Source: Nocardia albiluteola
GTDB taxonomy: Bacteria > Actinomycetota > Actinomycetes > Mycobacteriales > Mycobacteriaceae
Direction: 5' to 3'
Assembly (NCBI RefSeq): GCF_018860155.1
Contig: NZ_JAHKNI010000001.1
Location: 447,333-511,332, forward strand
DNA: 64,000 bases
Both the position numbers and the translations under genes were made by a program. Below are positions 11,915-21,633 of this stretch, one piece after another. Below the pieces are notes generated by a model. It was given only the letters and a program-made list of their open reading frames with translations, did no database searches and had not been told where the DNA came from. The stretch's first letter is position 1. Every line of letters starts with the position of its first letter.

Positions 11915-12691
11915 TCAGCTGTAGATCGCCGCGCGCTCCAGCGGCGCGTAGCTGGGCTCGCGCTTCTTCAGGTAGGCGATCCAGCGGTAGCTGATCGGCA
12001 TGATCATGCACTCGACGAACGTCTTCCAGACGAATCCGACCAGGACATAGTTGAAGAAGTCGCCCCAGGTGTTGATCCCGATGGCGGTCGCGGCGATCGA
12101 GCAGAACACCAGGGTGTCGCCGAATTCGCTGGCGACGGTGGACCCGAGCAGGCGCGCCCACAGGTGCTTCTCCTTGGTGCGCTCCTTGATCAGCATCAGC
12201 GTGATCGAGTTCAGGAACTGGCCGACGACGTATCCGGCCAGGCCCGCCAGCACCAGCTGCGGGGTGGTGCCCAGGACGGCCTTGAACGCGGGCTGGTCGG
12301 TGTAGAAGTTGGCAGCGGGCAGCCGGATGGCGATCTCGAAGCAGGCCACCATCAGCGCCAGCATCGAGAAGCCGATGTAGATGGTGCGCCGGGCGGCGCG
12401 GAAGCCGTACACCTCGCTGAGCACGTCGCCGATGACGTACGAGAGCGGGAACAGGAAGAAAGCGCCGTCGGTGGTGATCGGCAGGACGTTGATCGGCCCC
12501 AGCGTCATATGGCTGTGGGTGAAGAACTGCACGCCCTTGGTGGCGCAGATGTTGGAGATCATCAGGGTCGTGACGAACAGGGCCACGACGATGGTGAAGT
12601 GCTGGCCCCCCACGGTCCGCGCGAATGACGCGTGCTCGACCGCGGGGCGCCCAGACTCGTCGGCTTCTAAGGTATTTCTAGTCTCGCTCAC
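11915..12691 (-). CDS. yhhQ: YhhQ/VUT-family queuosine precursor transporter
   Basis: This is a six-helix membrane protein of 258 residues. Family blocks seen are MISNICATKGV, TTDGAFFLFPLSYVIGDVLS with EVYGFRAARR next, and LGSTVASEFGDTLVFCSIA. YhhQ/QPTR (DUF165) proteins take up preQ0, preQ1 or queuine. GTG 12691 is favoured because the extra N-terminal residues of the longer frame have no hydrophobic or conserved content. Being next to tgt supports the assignment; together they would salvage a queuosine precursor. Confidence 0.88.
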   Translation of the reverse strand: MSETRNTLEADESGRPAVEHASFARTVGGQHFTIVVALFVTTLMISNICATKGVQFFTHSHMTLGPINVLPITTDGAFFLFPLSYVIGDVLSEVYGFRAARRTIYIGFSMLALMVACFEIAIRLPAANFYTDQPAFKAVLGTTPQLVLAGLAGYVVGQFLNSITLMLIKERTKEKHLWARLLGSTVASEFGDTLVFCSIAATAIGINTWGDFFNYVLVGFVWKTFVECMIMPISYRWIAYLKKREPSYAPLERAAIYS

Positions 12692-12800
12692 GAGGTAGGG
12701 ACGATACCGGCATAGCGGTACGGCCGTCTCGCCGTCGCCGTGCCTTGCCCCCGTGTGCAATGAAATGCTGTTTACGGCCCGCACCCACTAGTCTGGGCCA

Positions 12801-13316
12801 ATGACGAATCCCGGCGATTCCGACGAGTGGTGGAAACAGTACGGCGGCGAGGGAGTGCCGTCGGAGTCGGGGGGCCACGCATCGGTACCGCCGCCTCCGC
12901 CGGCGCCGTACGGTTCCAACCCTCAGAATCCGGCGCAGCCCATGCCCCCGCAGGGGCAGCCCTTCCCGAGTTATCCACAGCCGGCCCCGCCGCCGCAGCC
13001 CTATGGCCAGCCCGCGGGATACGGTCAGCCCGCCCCGGGGTACCAGCCGTACGGCTATGCACAGCCGCGTACCAACAACGGCCTGGCGATCGCCTCGCTG
13101 ATCACCTCCGTCGCCGGGTTGTTCACCTGTGGTGTCAGCTCCATCGTGGGGATCATTCTGGGGATCGTCTCGCTGAACCAGATCAAGCAGCGCAACCAGG
13201 ACGGCCGCGGGCTGGCGCTGGCCGGAATCTGGATCGGTGTGGCCTTCATCGTGCTGTGGATCGCCTACTGGGTGTTCGTCGCGATCCTTGCCTCACAGGG
13301 CAGTTCGACCAGCTGA
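12801..13316 (+). CDS. DUF4190 membrane protein with proline-rich N-terminus
   Basis: The 171-residue protein has a Pro/Gln/Tyr/Gly-rich cytosolic half (about 25-90, PYGQP and PGYQP repeats). A DUF4190 pair of helices follows: NGLAIASLITSVAGLFTCGV with SSIVGIILGIVSLNQIKQR, then GIWIGVAFIVLWIAYWVF. Similar low-complexity tails occur on many actinobacterial membrane proteins. The function is unknown. The convergent neighbour, an RDD protein, carries the same kind of tail, so both may localise alike. Confidence 0.85.
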   Translation: MTNPGDSDEWWKQYGGEGVPSESGGHASVPPPPPAPYGSNPQNPAQPMPPQGQPFPSYPQPAPPPQPYGQPAGYGQPAPGYQPYGYAQPRTNNGLAIASLITSVAGLFTCGVSSIVGIILGIVSLNQIKQRNQDGRGLALAGIWIGVAFIVLWIAYWVFVAILASQGSSTS

Positions 13317-13325
13317 TCGACAAAA

Positions 13326-13363
13326 CGCCAGGGGCGCACCCGATTACGGGTGCGCCCCTGGCG
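13326..13363. terminator. Strong bidirectional terminator
   Basis: A perfect 17-bp stem (13326-13342 with 13347-13363) closes a 4-nt ATTA loop, between the convergent DUF4190 and RDD genes. Confidence 0.85.
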
Positions 13364-13379
13364 TATGCGTTGGTGGTGC

Positions 13380-14249
13380 TCAGCCCTTGACGACCTGGGT
13401 GCCGCCGGCGAGCCGATCGTGGAAGCCCTGCTTGATCGGGGACTGCTCGATCGTCACCATCATGCCGATGATCATGCCGATCTCGGCGAGTTGGCCGACA
13501 CAGTAGATTAGGCCGACCACCAGAAACAGGTTGCGCATGAACGCCTGCTGGAAATCGGGCCGGGGTGCGCCGTTGGGGCCCAGGACCCGCAGCCCGAGGA
13601 TTTTCTTTCCGACTGTGGCGCCCTGGGTGGCCTCCATCAGTATGTAGTACGCAACACCGATGATGCCGAAGAGGAAGCTGCCGAGTAGCGACGCGATCAG
13701 GCTGTGCATCGTGAAGTTGATCAGCGTGTAGAGGATGCCGCCTGGGATGCCTACGATCACGCTGTCGATCACCCGCGCGCCGATCCGGATACCCAGATCG
13801 GCCGGCTGCGCCATCCCGAATCCCGGCTGCCCGAACGGCGCCTGGCCGAAGGCCGGGGGCGTCTGGCCGTAGCCCGGCTGGCCCGGCTGTCCGAATTGCT
13901 GCTGCCCGTAGGCATCCTGCGGCTGCCCATAGGGCTGTCCGGCGCCCGGCTGCCCAAACTGCTGCTGTCCGTACGGATCCTGGGGCGCGCCCTGCGGGTA
14001 CGGCTGGCCGGGCTGACCTGGCTGGCCGTAGGGCTGCTGCTGGCCGGGCTGACCCGGCTGGCCGTAGGGCTGCTGCTGTCCGTACTGCTGCCCGGACGGA
14101 TCGGGCTGCCCGTACTGCGGCTGCCCCGGCTGCCCGTACGGCTGTGGCCCGGATTGTGAATACGGCTGGGGCTGACCGGCTTGTGGGTACGGCTGGCCGT
14201 ACGGCTGCCCGCCCTGGGGGTTGTTGGGATCGTACCCACCGCTCGTCAT
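13380..14249 (-). CDS. RDD-family membrane protein with PYGQPGQ repeats
   Basis: The 289-residue protein starts at ATG 14249 ([12 protein letters not shown]). About 150 residues of Pro-Gln-Gly-Tyr repeats precede the RDD domain. The domain itself shows [19 protein letters not shown], a second helix pair ending [16 protein letters not shown], and the terminal [14 protein letters not shown] with the conserved HDR. RDD proteins are small membrane proteins of mostly unknown function; some act in Na+/H+ exchange. It lies 49 nt after gluQ on the same strand. Confidence 0.88.
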   Translation of the reverse strand: MTSGGYDPNNPQGGQPYGQPYPQAGQPQPYSQSGPQPYGQPGQPQYGQPDPSGQQYGQQQPYGQPGQPGQQQPYGQPGQPGQPYPQGAPQDPYGQQQFGQPGAGQPYGQPQDAYGQQQFGQPGQPGYGQTPPAFGQAPFGQPGFGMAQPADLGIRIGARVIDSVIVGIPGGILYTLINFTMHSLIASLLGSFLFGIIGVAYYILMEATQGATVGKKILGLRVLGPNGAPRPDFQQAFMRNLFLVVGLIYCVGQLAEIGMIIGMMVTIEQSPIKQGFHDRLAGGTQVVKG

Positions 14250-14298
14250 TCTCGTATCGTCCTCGGAAGTGGTCGTGGCTTTACGGACGGGGCGTACG

Positions 14299-15219
14299 TT
14301 ACGGATTCCGGCTCGGTTGCACCACATCTATAGGGTCGAATGTCCAGGCTCGAGTGGGCAATTGCCCCGGATGGAACAATCGCAGCAGCTCGTCCGGACC
14401 GGATGCTATATAGCCCAGCGAGCCCGCGAGCAGCGAAAACACCTGCTGTGGGGTCTCGCCCAGCGCGGCGCGGTCGCCGAGGGTGACCGCGCCGTCGCGT
14501 TTGGCCAGCCGCTGCCCTGAAGTATTGAGCACCAGCGGAACATGCGCATAGCGCGGCACCTCGAGCCCGAGCAGGGTTGCCAGATATGCCTGGCGCGGCG
14601 TGGAGGGCAGCAGATCGTCGCCGCGCACGACCTGATCGAAACCCTGGTCGGCGTCGTCGACGACGACGGCGAGATTGTAGGCGGGTACGCCGTCGCCGCG
14701 TCGCAGCACGAAATCGTCCACGACACCGCGATAGACGCCGTGGATCTCGTCGGCTATCTCGAATTCCGTTGTCCGCGAACGCAGTCGCAGCGCGGCGGGG
14801 CGCCCCAGCGCACGCCGCTGGGCGCGCTCGGCATCGGTGAGTTCGCGGCAGGTGCCCGGGTAGGCGCCCATCGGCCCGTGTGGCGCGGTGACCGCCTGCT
14901 GGACTTCCCTTCGCGTACAGAAACATTCGTACGTCAGACCGGCGTCGGTGAGTCGATCGATGGCCGCATGATGCCCGGGGGTGCGGCCGGACTGCCGGAC
15001 GACCGGCCCGTCCCAGTCCAGGCCCAGGGCGGCCAGATCGGCCAGCTGACGTTCGGCGGCGCCCGGCTGCACCCGATCCAGATCCTCGATCCGGATGCCG
15101 AAGGCCCGCCCCGTGGAGCGGGCGAACAGCCACGCCAGCAGCGCGGTGCGCAGGTTGCCCAGATGCAGATCCCCGGACGGGCTGGGTGCGAAGCGGCCGC
15201 CGCCGCGATGCGGTGCCAC
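14299..15219 (-). CDS. gluQ: Glutamyl-Q tRNA(Asp) synthetase
   Basis: This truncated GluRS paralogue of 306 residues attaches glutamate to the queuosine at position 34 of tRNA(Asp). The class I HIGH-type motif is [15 protein letters not shown] near 10-24. The zinc-knuckle Cys residues are in [10 protein letters not shown] and PGTCREL. A KMSKS-like element, LAKRDG, is near 238. The anticodon-binding domain of full GluRS is absent, as expected. GTG 15219 follows GGGG in the overlapping end of the DUF309 gene. With tgt and yhhQ nearby it completes a queuosine-related set. Confidence 0.92.
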   Translation of the reverse strand: MAPHRGGGRFAPSPSGDLHLGNLRTALLAWLFARSTGRAFGIRIEDLDRVQPGAAERQLADLAALGLDWDGPVVRQSGRTPGHHAAIDRLTDAGLTYECFCTRREVQQAVTAPHGPMGAYPGTCRELTDAERAQRRALGRPAALRLRSRTTEFEIADEIHGVYRGVVDDFVLRRGDGVPAYNLAVVVDDADQGFDQVVRGDDLLPSTPRQAYLATLLGLEVPRYAHVPLVLNTSGQRLAKRDGAVTLGDRAALGETPQQVFSLLAGSLGYIASGPDELLRLFHPGQLPTRAWTFDPIDVVQPSRNP

Positions 15220-15221
15220 GT

Positions 15222-15692
15222 TCAGCCCCGTAGACGCGGGCGCAGGCGGTCGGCGGGGATGTCGCGCTCGGCGGCCAGATCGGCCAGCAGTCGCTCGGCG
15301 TGTGCCACCAGAGCTGCACCGTCGATGCCGTACGGCCACGGGCCGAAGGTCTCGAGTCGACCAACCGCCCGTTCGAGCAGGGTCCTGGCGCCCTTGGGAT
15401 TGCCGCGCTGGATGTGGGTGAGGCCGACCGCGTACTGCGCCAGGCCCTGCCACAGCATCCTTTCGGCGAACGGCTGGCTCTTCCACGCCGACTCGAGCAC
15501 CTCGTGGGCACTGAAGGCCAGCCCGTCGTCGAGCAGGCGCTGCGCGTAGTCCAGGGTCTCGTCCGGCGTCAGGTCGAGGTTGTCCGGAACCCGCTCGATA
15601 CCGGGGCTGCCGGGAGGTAGCGGACGACCGAATCGGTCGCGGGGCCGGGCATTGCGGGCATGTCCGGCATCGTCTCGATCGCGTTGCTCCAC
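15222..15692 (-). CDS. DUF309 family protein
   Basis: The recognisable part is a small all-helical domain with the family motif FSAHEVLESAWK at about 59-70, followed by MLWQGLAQYAVGLTHIQRGN and a second helix (GARTLLERAV). DUF309 proteins have no established reaction; the conserved His-Glu pair suggests a metal or catalytic site. I use GTG 15692 (156 residues), since upstream sequence of the longer frame looks non-coding. It ends 2 nt before the gluQ start, so it is co-transcribed with gluQ. Confidence 0.8.
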   Translation of the reverse strand: MEQRDRDDAGHARNARPRDRFGRPLPPGSPGIERVPDNLDLTPDETLDYAQRLLDDGLAFSAHEVLESAWKSQPFAERMLWQGLAQYAVGLTHIQRGNPKGARTLLERAVGRLETFGPWPYGIDGAALVAHAERLLADLAAERDIPADRLRPRLRG

Positions 15693-16086
15693 GATTCCAT
15701 GATCCAGGACGCGGCGACCGCCGATTGTCCGGGCGGTCGTTACGGTCCGCCCGGTGGTCGGAATATGTACCGAATAATGGTTGCCGGGACCGAGAAATGA
15801 TTGCCAGCTATATTTTGGCAAACAAATATCGGCGTTTCAGACTGGTGAGATAACCGCCGTTGAATTCGAAAAGAGAACCGCGCAACTTTGTGGAAACCTG
15901 CTACTGTGCTGAGCGGGGGCAATCCCCCCGCAAGGTGCGAAAAAGTGGACAGCACCGTGAGTCATGCAGAGCGCAGGCCGCACCCGTCGTGGGCGCGGCG
16001 AGGGATCCAAAGTGCCACCGATCCCGCTGCCAGAACGAATGAAACTAGCTAATTCTCGGTGTCGATGCAGCAAAGGAGCAACTGCC
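15693..16086. other. Intergenic stretch with small hairpin and doubtful 35-codon ORF
   Basis: This is a relatively AT-rich spacer between the divergent DUF309 and DUF397 genes. It contains a 7-bp GC hairpin (15913-15919 with 15925-15931, loop about 5 nt). A plus-strand frame from GTG 15945 to TAA 16052 starts MDSTVSHAERRPHPSWARR; I do not recognise it. The XRE regulator that usually precedes DUF397 genes is not here. Confidence 0.4.
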
Positions 16087-16284
16087 GTGAAGGTCGATAC
16101 AGCCGGTGCCGTCTGGCGTAAGAGCAGACACAGTGGTCCCGACGGAAACTGCGTGGAGGTGGCATTTCTGGTGGACGGGAACGTCGCCGTCCGGGACACG
16201 AAGGATCAGGGGAGCGGGCCCGTGCTGGGATTCACCCCCGGCGAATGGGACGCGTTTGTTGCTGGAGTGACCTGGCAGGCGTAG
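16087..16284 (+). CDS. DUF397 domain protein
   Basis: The 65-residue protein shows the DUF397 signature: WRKSRHSGPDGNCVEVAFL, then VAVRDTKDQ and the terminal F-x-x-x-E-W-D-A-F block. These actinobacterial proteins usually pair with an upstream XRE regulator and resemble the BldB/AbaA-orfD-type developmental small proteins. GTG 16087 is set by AAGGAG 8 nt upstream. The partner regulator is missing from its usual position. Confidence 0.9.
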   Translation: MKVDTAGAVWRKSRHSGPDGNCVEVAFLVDGNVAVRDTKDQGSGPVLGFTPGEWDAFVAGVTWQA

Positions 16285-16337
16285 CGGCGATCCCGCGCGC
16301 CGCGGCGGATCCGGCCGCCGCGGACCTCGGCACAACG

Positions 16338-16365
16338 AGCCCCGGGTCCGAAGAGACTCGGGGCT
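16338..16365. terminator. Terminator between DUF397 gene and qcrB
   Basis: An 11-bp imperfect stem (AGCCCCGGGTC with GACTCGGGGCT, one G:T pair) is followed by TT on the plus strand. It lies between convergent genes. Confidence 0.65.
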
Positions 16366-16400
16366 TTGCAGTGTCCGCAGGCGACTGCCCCGGCTGTCGA

Positions 16401-18023
16401 TCACTCGGCGGACTCCTGCGCGCTCCGCAAAACCGCGAGTTGCTCATGATCCCGGGTCTGTTCGAGCTCGGCGAGCTGCTCGGTCTCGGCATCCGGGTCG
16501 GGACGGAAGAGGCCGCCGAGGCCGGGCTTGCCCGACAGACCCAGCTTGTTCAGCTTCTTCGGCACGGCCGCGCCCTGATATTCCAGGGGAATCGGGTGTC
16601 CCTGTCCATCCACCGGGCCCAGCGGCTGATGGATTTCGATGTATTCGCCGTGCGGCAGGCGCCGGATGATTCCGGTCTCGATGCCGTGTTCGAGCACCGC
16701 GCGATCGCCGCGCTGCAGCGCCAGGCAGATCCGGTAGGCGAGCAGATAGACCAGCGGTGGCGCGATCAGCAGCGCGATGCGGAAGCCCCAGGTCGTCGCG
16801 TTGAGCGAGATGTCGAATCGCAGGGCGATGATGTCGTTGACGCAGGCCAGGGTCAGCGTTGCGTAGAAGGTCAGCGCCATGGCGCCGATCGCGGTGCGGA
16901 CGGGGACGTCGCGCGGTCGTTGCAGCAGGTTGTGCCGGACGACATCCCTGGTGATGCGCTTCTCGATCCACGGGTAGCTGATCAGCACGGCGAAAACCAG
17001 CGTCATCATGACCGCGACCCAGAAGGCCGCGGGAATGGTGTGCCCGAAGATGTACAGCTCCCACGGCGGTACCAGCCGCAGGAATCCATCGGTCCACATC
17101 AGGTAGAAATCGGGCTGGGTGCCCGCCGAGACCTGAGAGGGGTTGTAGGGCCCCAGATTCCAGATCGGATTGATCTGCAGCACCCCGCCCATGATCGCGA
17201 CCACGGCCAGGGTGAACATGAAGAACGCGCCTTGATCCAGCGAGAAGACCGGCACGATGCGGGTGCCGATGACGTTCTTCTCGGTGCGTGCCGGACCGGG
17301 GAACTGGGTGTGCTTCTGGTACCAGACCAGCGCGATGTGCGCGGCGATGAGCGCCAGCATGATGCCCGGAAACAGCAGCACGTGCGCGATGTACAGGCGT
17401 GGAATGATGATCGTGCCCGGGAAATCGCCGCCGAAGATCAGCCAGTGCAGCCAGGTGCCGACGACGGGGGTGCTCATCATGATGCCGCTGAACGCGGCGC
17501 GCAGGCCGGTACCCGAGAGCAGGTCGTCGGGTAGCGAATAGCCGAAGAATCCCTCGAACATGGCCAGTATCAACAGAATCGAGCCGATCACCCAATTCGC
17601 TTCGCGCGGTTTGCGGAACGCGCCGGTGAAGAAGACGCGGCACAGGTGCACGATCATCGATGCAGTGAAAAGCAGTGCGGCCCAATGGTGTACCTGCCGG
17701 ACGAACAGGCCGCCGCGCACGTCGAAGGTGATGTTCAGGGCGGACTCGTAAGCCCGCGACATCGACACCCCGTGCAGCGGCTGGTAGGTGCCGTTGTAGA
17801 CGACCTCGGTCATCGACGGGTCGAAGAACAGGGTCAGATACACGCCCGACAGCAGCAGAATGATGAAGCTGTAGAGGGCGATCTCGCCGAGCAGGAACGA
17901 CCAGTGTGTCGGAAAGACCTTGTTGATGGATCTCTTGACGAAACCGGCCGCCCGATATCGCTGATCCGCCGAATCCGCTTGCTCGGCGAGCGTGCGGCCG
18001 ATGAGACCTTGACGTACTGCCAT
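16401..18023 (-). CDS. qcrB: Orphan cytochrome bc1 complex cytochrome b subunit
   Basis: The 540-residue protein is a full actinobacterial cytochrome b. There is an N-terminal amphipathic segment, then helices with heme-ligand histidines in [12 protein letters not shown] and near [10 protein letters not shown]. The Qo element is [11 protein letters not shown]-terminal extension of about 100 residues follows the last helix. It would oxidise menaquinol in the membrane and pass electrons to QcrA/QcrC. ATG 18023 ([12 protein letters not shown]) is the start. No qcrC, qcrA or cta genes lie beside it, so it looks like a second, isolated copy. Confidence 0.92.
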   Translation of the reverse strand: MAVRQGLIGRTLAEQADSADQRYRAAGFVKRSINKVFPTHWSFLLGEIALYSFIILLLSGVYLTLFFDPSMTEVVYNGTYQPLHGVSMSRAYESALNITFDVRGGLFVRQVHHWAALLFTASMIVHLCRVFFTGAFRKPREANWVIGSILLILAMFEGFFGYSLPDDLLSGTGLRAAFSGIMMSTPVVGTWLHWLIFGGDFPGTIIIPRLYIAHVLLFPGIMLALIAAHIALVWYQKHTQFPGPARTEKNVIGTRIVPVFSLDQGAFFMFTLAVVAIMGGVLQINPIWNLGPYNPSQVSAGTQPDFYLMWTDGFLRLVPPWELYIFGHTIPAAFWVAVMMTLVFAVLISYPWIEKRITRDVVRHNLLQRPRDVPVRTAIGAMALTFYATLTLACVNDIIALRFDISLNATTWGFRIALLIAPPLVYLLAYRICLALQRGDRAVLEHGIETGIIRRLPHGEYIEIHQPLGPVDGQGHPIPLEYQGAAVPKKLNKLGLSGKPGLGGLFRPDPDAETEQLAELEQTRDHEQLAVLRSAQESAE

Positions 18024-18121
18024 GGCAGTCACCCCACCCCGGGAGAGTGCTGAGTTATCTACTACAGACTGTAGCACTCGGGGGCATCGCGATCGGTGGA
18101 TCAGCGGATATCGTCGTCGGT

Positions 18122-19774
18122 GTGAATTCGCTGGCGCCGCAGGATGCGACGAGATACTGGCTTTCGGCGCACGGCTGCAATGATCTGTTCCTGGTGTACT
18201 GCTTCGCTGACACGGGTCGCTCCGCGGAGTGGTTGCGGGCGGAGATCGCCGCGCGGGCCGCCGGGATCGGGGATCTGCGGGTGCGGCTGCGGGAACGGCG
18301 GTTTGCGTATCCCGCCTGGGAGCCTTGCGAGATCGACGACGATCAGATTGTCGAGCACAACCTAGAGGCGCCGCCGTGGTCCGCCGTCGTCGCGGCGCTG
18401 GGTGAGTTGCTGGGCGAGGGTCTGCGGGCGGACTCTCGGGCCTGGCGTGTGCATCTGTTTCGCGGGGTCACAGGGGCTCCCACCATCGGCGGTACATGCG
18501 GACCGGCGACGACGGCGTCTGCATCGACGACGAGCCGTACATCACCGGCCGGAGCTGAGGGGCCCGCGCTGGTCGCGGTATTACAGCTCTCGCATGCGCT
18601 GGCCGATGGGCAGCGGGCCGCCGCGATAGCGCGGGCGTTGTGGACAACTTCGGCCGTATCGCTGGATCGCCCGGCCGTGGAATCGGGATGGTGGGGGAAT
18701 TGCGCGGCCGAGGCGTTCGCGTTGGCGGAGCTGCCGCTGCGGGTGGTTCGCACGATCGTCCGGGGATTCGCGGCCGCGCGGGCGCAACGCGAGCTGGCCG
18801 AACTCACCGAGCGAGGTGAATTGCCAGCGCCCGCACCGGTTTTCCCGCCGACGCTGCTCAATCGGCCACCCGCGCCGGTCGCGCACGCGGTGCGCATGAT
18901 CGTGCGCGAGGACCTGCGGGTGCCCGGGCGCACGGTGACCGTGGTGGTGCTGACGGCGATATCCGTTGCGCTGTCACGTTACTTGCGAAACCGCGGTGAG
19001 GCGGTGGGGACGCTCGGTGCGCAGGTTTCGGTGGCGCTACCCGCGGGTGAGGCGTCTGTGGACAGCGTGCCTGTGGATAGCGCGGCTGTGGATCGTTCGT
19101 CTGTGGGCGGCGAGGACATGGACCGCTCACCTGTGGATGGCGGGGTCGTAGATCGTTCGGTTGTGGATGAAGGAGCCGTGGATCGCTCGTTTGAGGATGG
19201 TGGAACTGTGGATCGCATGTCTGTGGGTGGGCGACCTGTGCGGCCGCGGTCTGTGCATGAGCGCCTCGTGGACAACTTCCACATGTGGAGCCGAAAGCCT
19301 GTGGTGCGCAACAATTATCTGGACGTGAGCGTCGATCTGCCTGTGGATGAACCGGAGCTCGCCCGCCGCGCCGACCTGATCGCGGCCACCCTTGTGGAGC
19401 GCCGCACCCGGGCCCGTCACCCGCTGTTGCGTGCGGCCGGCCGCGTGACCGAGGTCCTTCCGGCTCCGGTGCTGCGGCGGGACATCGCCGGATACCCGCT
19501 CGACCTTGTTCCCGAGGCGATATCCGGAAATACGGTTGTCTCCAGCGTGAACCGAGGGCCCGCGGATCTGTCCCTCGGCGGCGGTGCGGTTCGCTTCACC
19601 GCGGGCTTCCCGGCGCTGGGCGCGGTCATGCATCTGACCCACGGTGTGCACGGTCTGGGCACGACGGTCACGGTGTCGGTCCACGCGGATCCGGCGGTCG
19701 TGCCCGACATCGATACCTATGCCGATCTTGTGGAAACAGCCCTCACCGAAACCGTCTCCGCGCTGCGCTCCTGA
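18122..19774 (+). CDS. WS/DGAT-like acyltransferase with repeat insertion
   Basis: The 550-residue product opens like wax ester synthase/diacylglycerol acyltransferases ([16 protein letters not shown]). It has the active-site motif as SHALADG near 158, which keeps the catalytic His and the Asp-Gly but has Ser for the first His of HHxxxDG. The C-terminal DUF1298-like half ends with [13 protein letters not shown] and [15 protein letters not shown]. About 65 residues of VDRSx repeats (313-377) interrupt it. GTG 18122 matches the family start. It is divergent from qcrB. Activity is plausible but the insertion makes it uncertain. Confidence 0.75.
   Translation: MNSLAPQDATRYWLSAHGCNDLFLVYCFADTGRSAEWLRAEIAARAAGIGDLRVRLRERRFAYPAWEPCEIDDDQIVEHNLEAPPWSAVVAALGELLGEGLRADSRAWRVHLFRGVTGAPTIGGTCGPATTASASTTSRTSPAGAEGPALVAVLQLSHALADGQRAAAIARALWTTSAVSLDRPAVESGWWGNCAAEAFALAELPLRVVRTIVRGFAAARAQRELAELTERGELPAPAPVFPPTLLNRPPAPVAHAVRMIVREDLRVPGRTVTVVVLTAISVALSRYLRNRGEAVGTLGAQVSVALPAGEASVDSVPVDSAAVDRSSVGGEDMDRSPVDGGVVDRSVVDEGAVDRSFEDGGTVDRMSVGGRPVRPRSVHERLVDNFHMWSRKPVVRNNYLDVSVDLPVDEPELARRADLIAATLVERRTRARHPLLRAAGRVTEVLPAPVLRRDIAGYPLDLVPEAISGNTVVSSVNRGPADLSLGGGAVRFTAGFPALGAVMHLTHGVHGLGTTVTVSVHADPAVVPDIDTYADLVETALTETVSALRS
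19058..19252 (+). repeat. 15-nt in-frame minisatellite (about 13 units)
   Basis: Thirteen 15-nt units, in register with the reading frame, mostly begin GTGGAT. They encode pentads such as [20 protein letters not shown] and VGGED. Degenerate units may extend to about 19282. The pentad has Arg/Gly where canonical pentapeptide-repeat proteins have Leu/Phe, so it is not that fold. Confidence 0.85.
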
Positions 19775-19865
19775 CCCGGCGGGGACGGTGAGCCGATCGT
19801 GCACATGCACAGGAGGGCCCGGGGAGGTTCGGCACAATGCCGATACCGGGGGTACCGGGCGCCGT

Positions 19866-20370
19866 CGAGCCTGGGTGCCATGGCCGACGGGCAGATCGTG
19901 CGTGTCCGGCCGACGGTCACCGCGACCACGGTGCTGATTCCGCCGGTGCCGTGGGTCGGCAGCCCGCGGCCGGTGCTGGCGCAGGATTCGCCGTGGTGGC
20001 CACCGATTTCGACGGACGGGACGGATCCCAGCTGCTCAGCTTCGGCGAGGGGCATATGGCGCTGGACGGCATCCGGGCCGCGAAGAACGACCCGAGTCTG
20101 GGTCTGGCGGATTCCGCGGTCGCGCTCTACGGCTATTCCGGTGGCGGCAGCGGCACCGCGCGCGCCGCGGAAACGCATGCCTTGTATGCGCTCGAGCTGA
20201 AGATAGTGGGCGCGGCCATGGGCGGCGTCCCGGGCGATATGGTGCAGCTGGCGCGCGACAACATTCAGCACGACAACGGCATCGCGAATTTCACCGGCCC
20301 GGGCAATTTCACGATGTGGCTGGTGCTGGCCGATCTGCCGCCGGCGCCGCGGCTGCGGGTGGGAATCTGA
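19866..20370 (+). pseudogene. Secretory lipase (LIP) pseudogene
   Basis: Two frames carry adjacent pieces of a LIP-type lipase. Up to about 19980, one frame reads GQIVRVRPTVTATTVLIPPV then PWVGSPRPVLA. From there the next frame continues GFAVVATDFDGRDGSQLL, HMALDGIRAAKND and the nucleophile elbow YGYSGGGSGTA, then GAAMGGVPGD. The join lacks the expected middle segment and shifts frame. The C-terminal half with the Asp and His of the triad is missing. No secretion signal is visible, so it should be inactive. Confidence 0.7.
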
Positions 20371-20503
20371 GGCGCGGTTTCCCCGGGTGAATTTTCCGTC
20401 CGGAGTTGCGTGGCACATTGCCCGTTATCGCAGGTTTGCTGTGTTAGGTTTGCCCGGAAGTTTCGAGCCGCACGATGCTTCCGAGGGGATCTACTTGGGC
20501 GCG

Positions 20504-20791
20504 ATGGACGCTGATCTGCCGACCCTGGACTGGCTGGCGGGCGTACTCACCACCCATGCCGAGGCGATCGGCAAGGCCCGGATCACGGCGGTGGTAGTGA
20601 TGCCGGGCTCGCCCGTGCAAGACCTGACTACCGAGGTCAGCGCGGGTGCGGCGGCGGCGTTCGGCCTGCTGGGCGAGAATCTGCGGGACATGGCCGAGGC
20701 GACCCGGACCACCCGGAATTTCTGTGCCGAACTGGACGCGGCATTCGCGGCGCAGCTGCGCCGGTACACCGCCGGCGAGCGGTCGCGATGA
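20504..20791 (+). CDS. EspC-like small helical protein (type VII-associated)
   Basis: The 95-residue helical protein has the layout of ESX secretion-associated EspC/WXG-type proteins: an N-terminal helix LDWLAGVLTTHAEAIGKAR, an Ala/Gly-rich middle (SAGAAAAFGLLGENL), and a final long helix. ATG 20504 is used; TTG 20495 has better spacing (6 nt) to GAGGGG at 20483 and may be the true start. Its stop overlaps the start of the WXG-like gene (ATGA), so the two were built to be made together. Confidence 0.55.
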   Translation: MDADLPTLDWLAGVLTTHAEAIGKARITAVVVMPGSPVQDLTTEVSAGAAAAFGLLGENLRDMAEATRTTRNFCAELDAAFAAQLRRYTAGERSR

Positions 20792-21622
20792 CCACCACGA
20801 TCGGCCGAGTCCGCGGCTGCAATCCGCGGTCCATGGTCGGTTTCTCCGCCGATCTCACCGCGCAGAGCAACATCTTGGCGACCGAAATGGAACGGGCGAA
20901 TCGCGACGTCGACAGCGCCATGAACCACTGGAAAGGCGGCGCCGCCTCCGCGGCATCGGCCCGCGCGCTGTCGCATAAGCTGGCTGCCAATCGTCTCGCG
21001 AAAACACTCGTCACGCTGGCCGGCCATTACGACGCCTACGGCGCCGAACTCGACGGCTACCGGACCTCGCTGCTGTATATCGTCGATCACGACATTCCGT
21101 TCGCGGGCATGGCGGTGGACGACGAGGGCAATGTCACCGCGCCGCAGCAGGGCATGGACAGCCACGCCGCCGACCTCCAGACCCGCGTCAAGACCCTGTT
21201 GAATCAGTTCGCGGATACGGAAGGAAAGGCGGCACAGGCAATCTCGGCAGACCTACGGGATCTCGCCGAATACGCGAAGTCTCCCGACGCCGCGCAGGTC
21301 CGGCCCCAGGTGCCGGACATCATCGAGGGTAGGGCGCAACTGCCGTCGGATCCGCAACAGCTGCATTCCTTCTGGGAGACATTGACCCCGGCGGAGCGGG
21401 ACGCACTGTGGCAGCACGATCACTACCTGGGCAATCGCGACGGCCTGCCCGCCGTGGATCGCGACCACTACAACCGCATGACGCTCGACGACGAGCTCGC
21501 CCGCGCCCAGGCCGGTGACCCCGCGGTGAAGGACAGCTCGGTGACCTGAAAACCGTTGCGGCCGAGGCCTGCAAGCCCGACCGTTACCTCGAACGCAACC
21601 GCCGCGGTTGGCTCGAGGGCTG
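20788..21622 (+). pseudogene. WXG-like/DUF1023-type protein, frameshifted and truncated
   Basis: The intact frame (to 21549, 253 residues) has a WXG-like helical hairpin (MNHWKGGAASAAS near 50). A block WETLTPAERDALWQHDHYLG with DGLPAVDRDHYNR precedes the alpha/beta-hydrolase part of DUF1023 proteins in mycobacteria and nocardiae. At about 21540 the frame ends, while the adjacent frame continues with LKTVAAEACKPDRYLE for a short way and stops at 21622. The hydrolase domain is gone. I infer a frameshift followed by a deletion. The gene was coupled to the EspC-like gene. Confidence 0.6.
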
Positions 21623-21633
21623 AGCCCGCGGGA

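Noticed and set aside
19058..19252. Repeats as a CRISPR array
   Set aside because: Units are contiguous 15-mers in frame without spacers. They are coding repeats.
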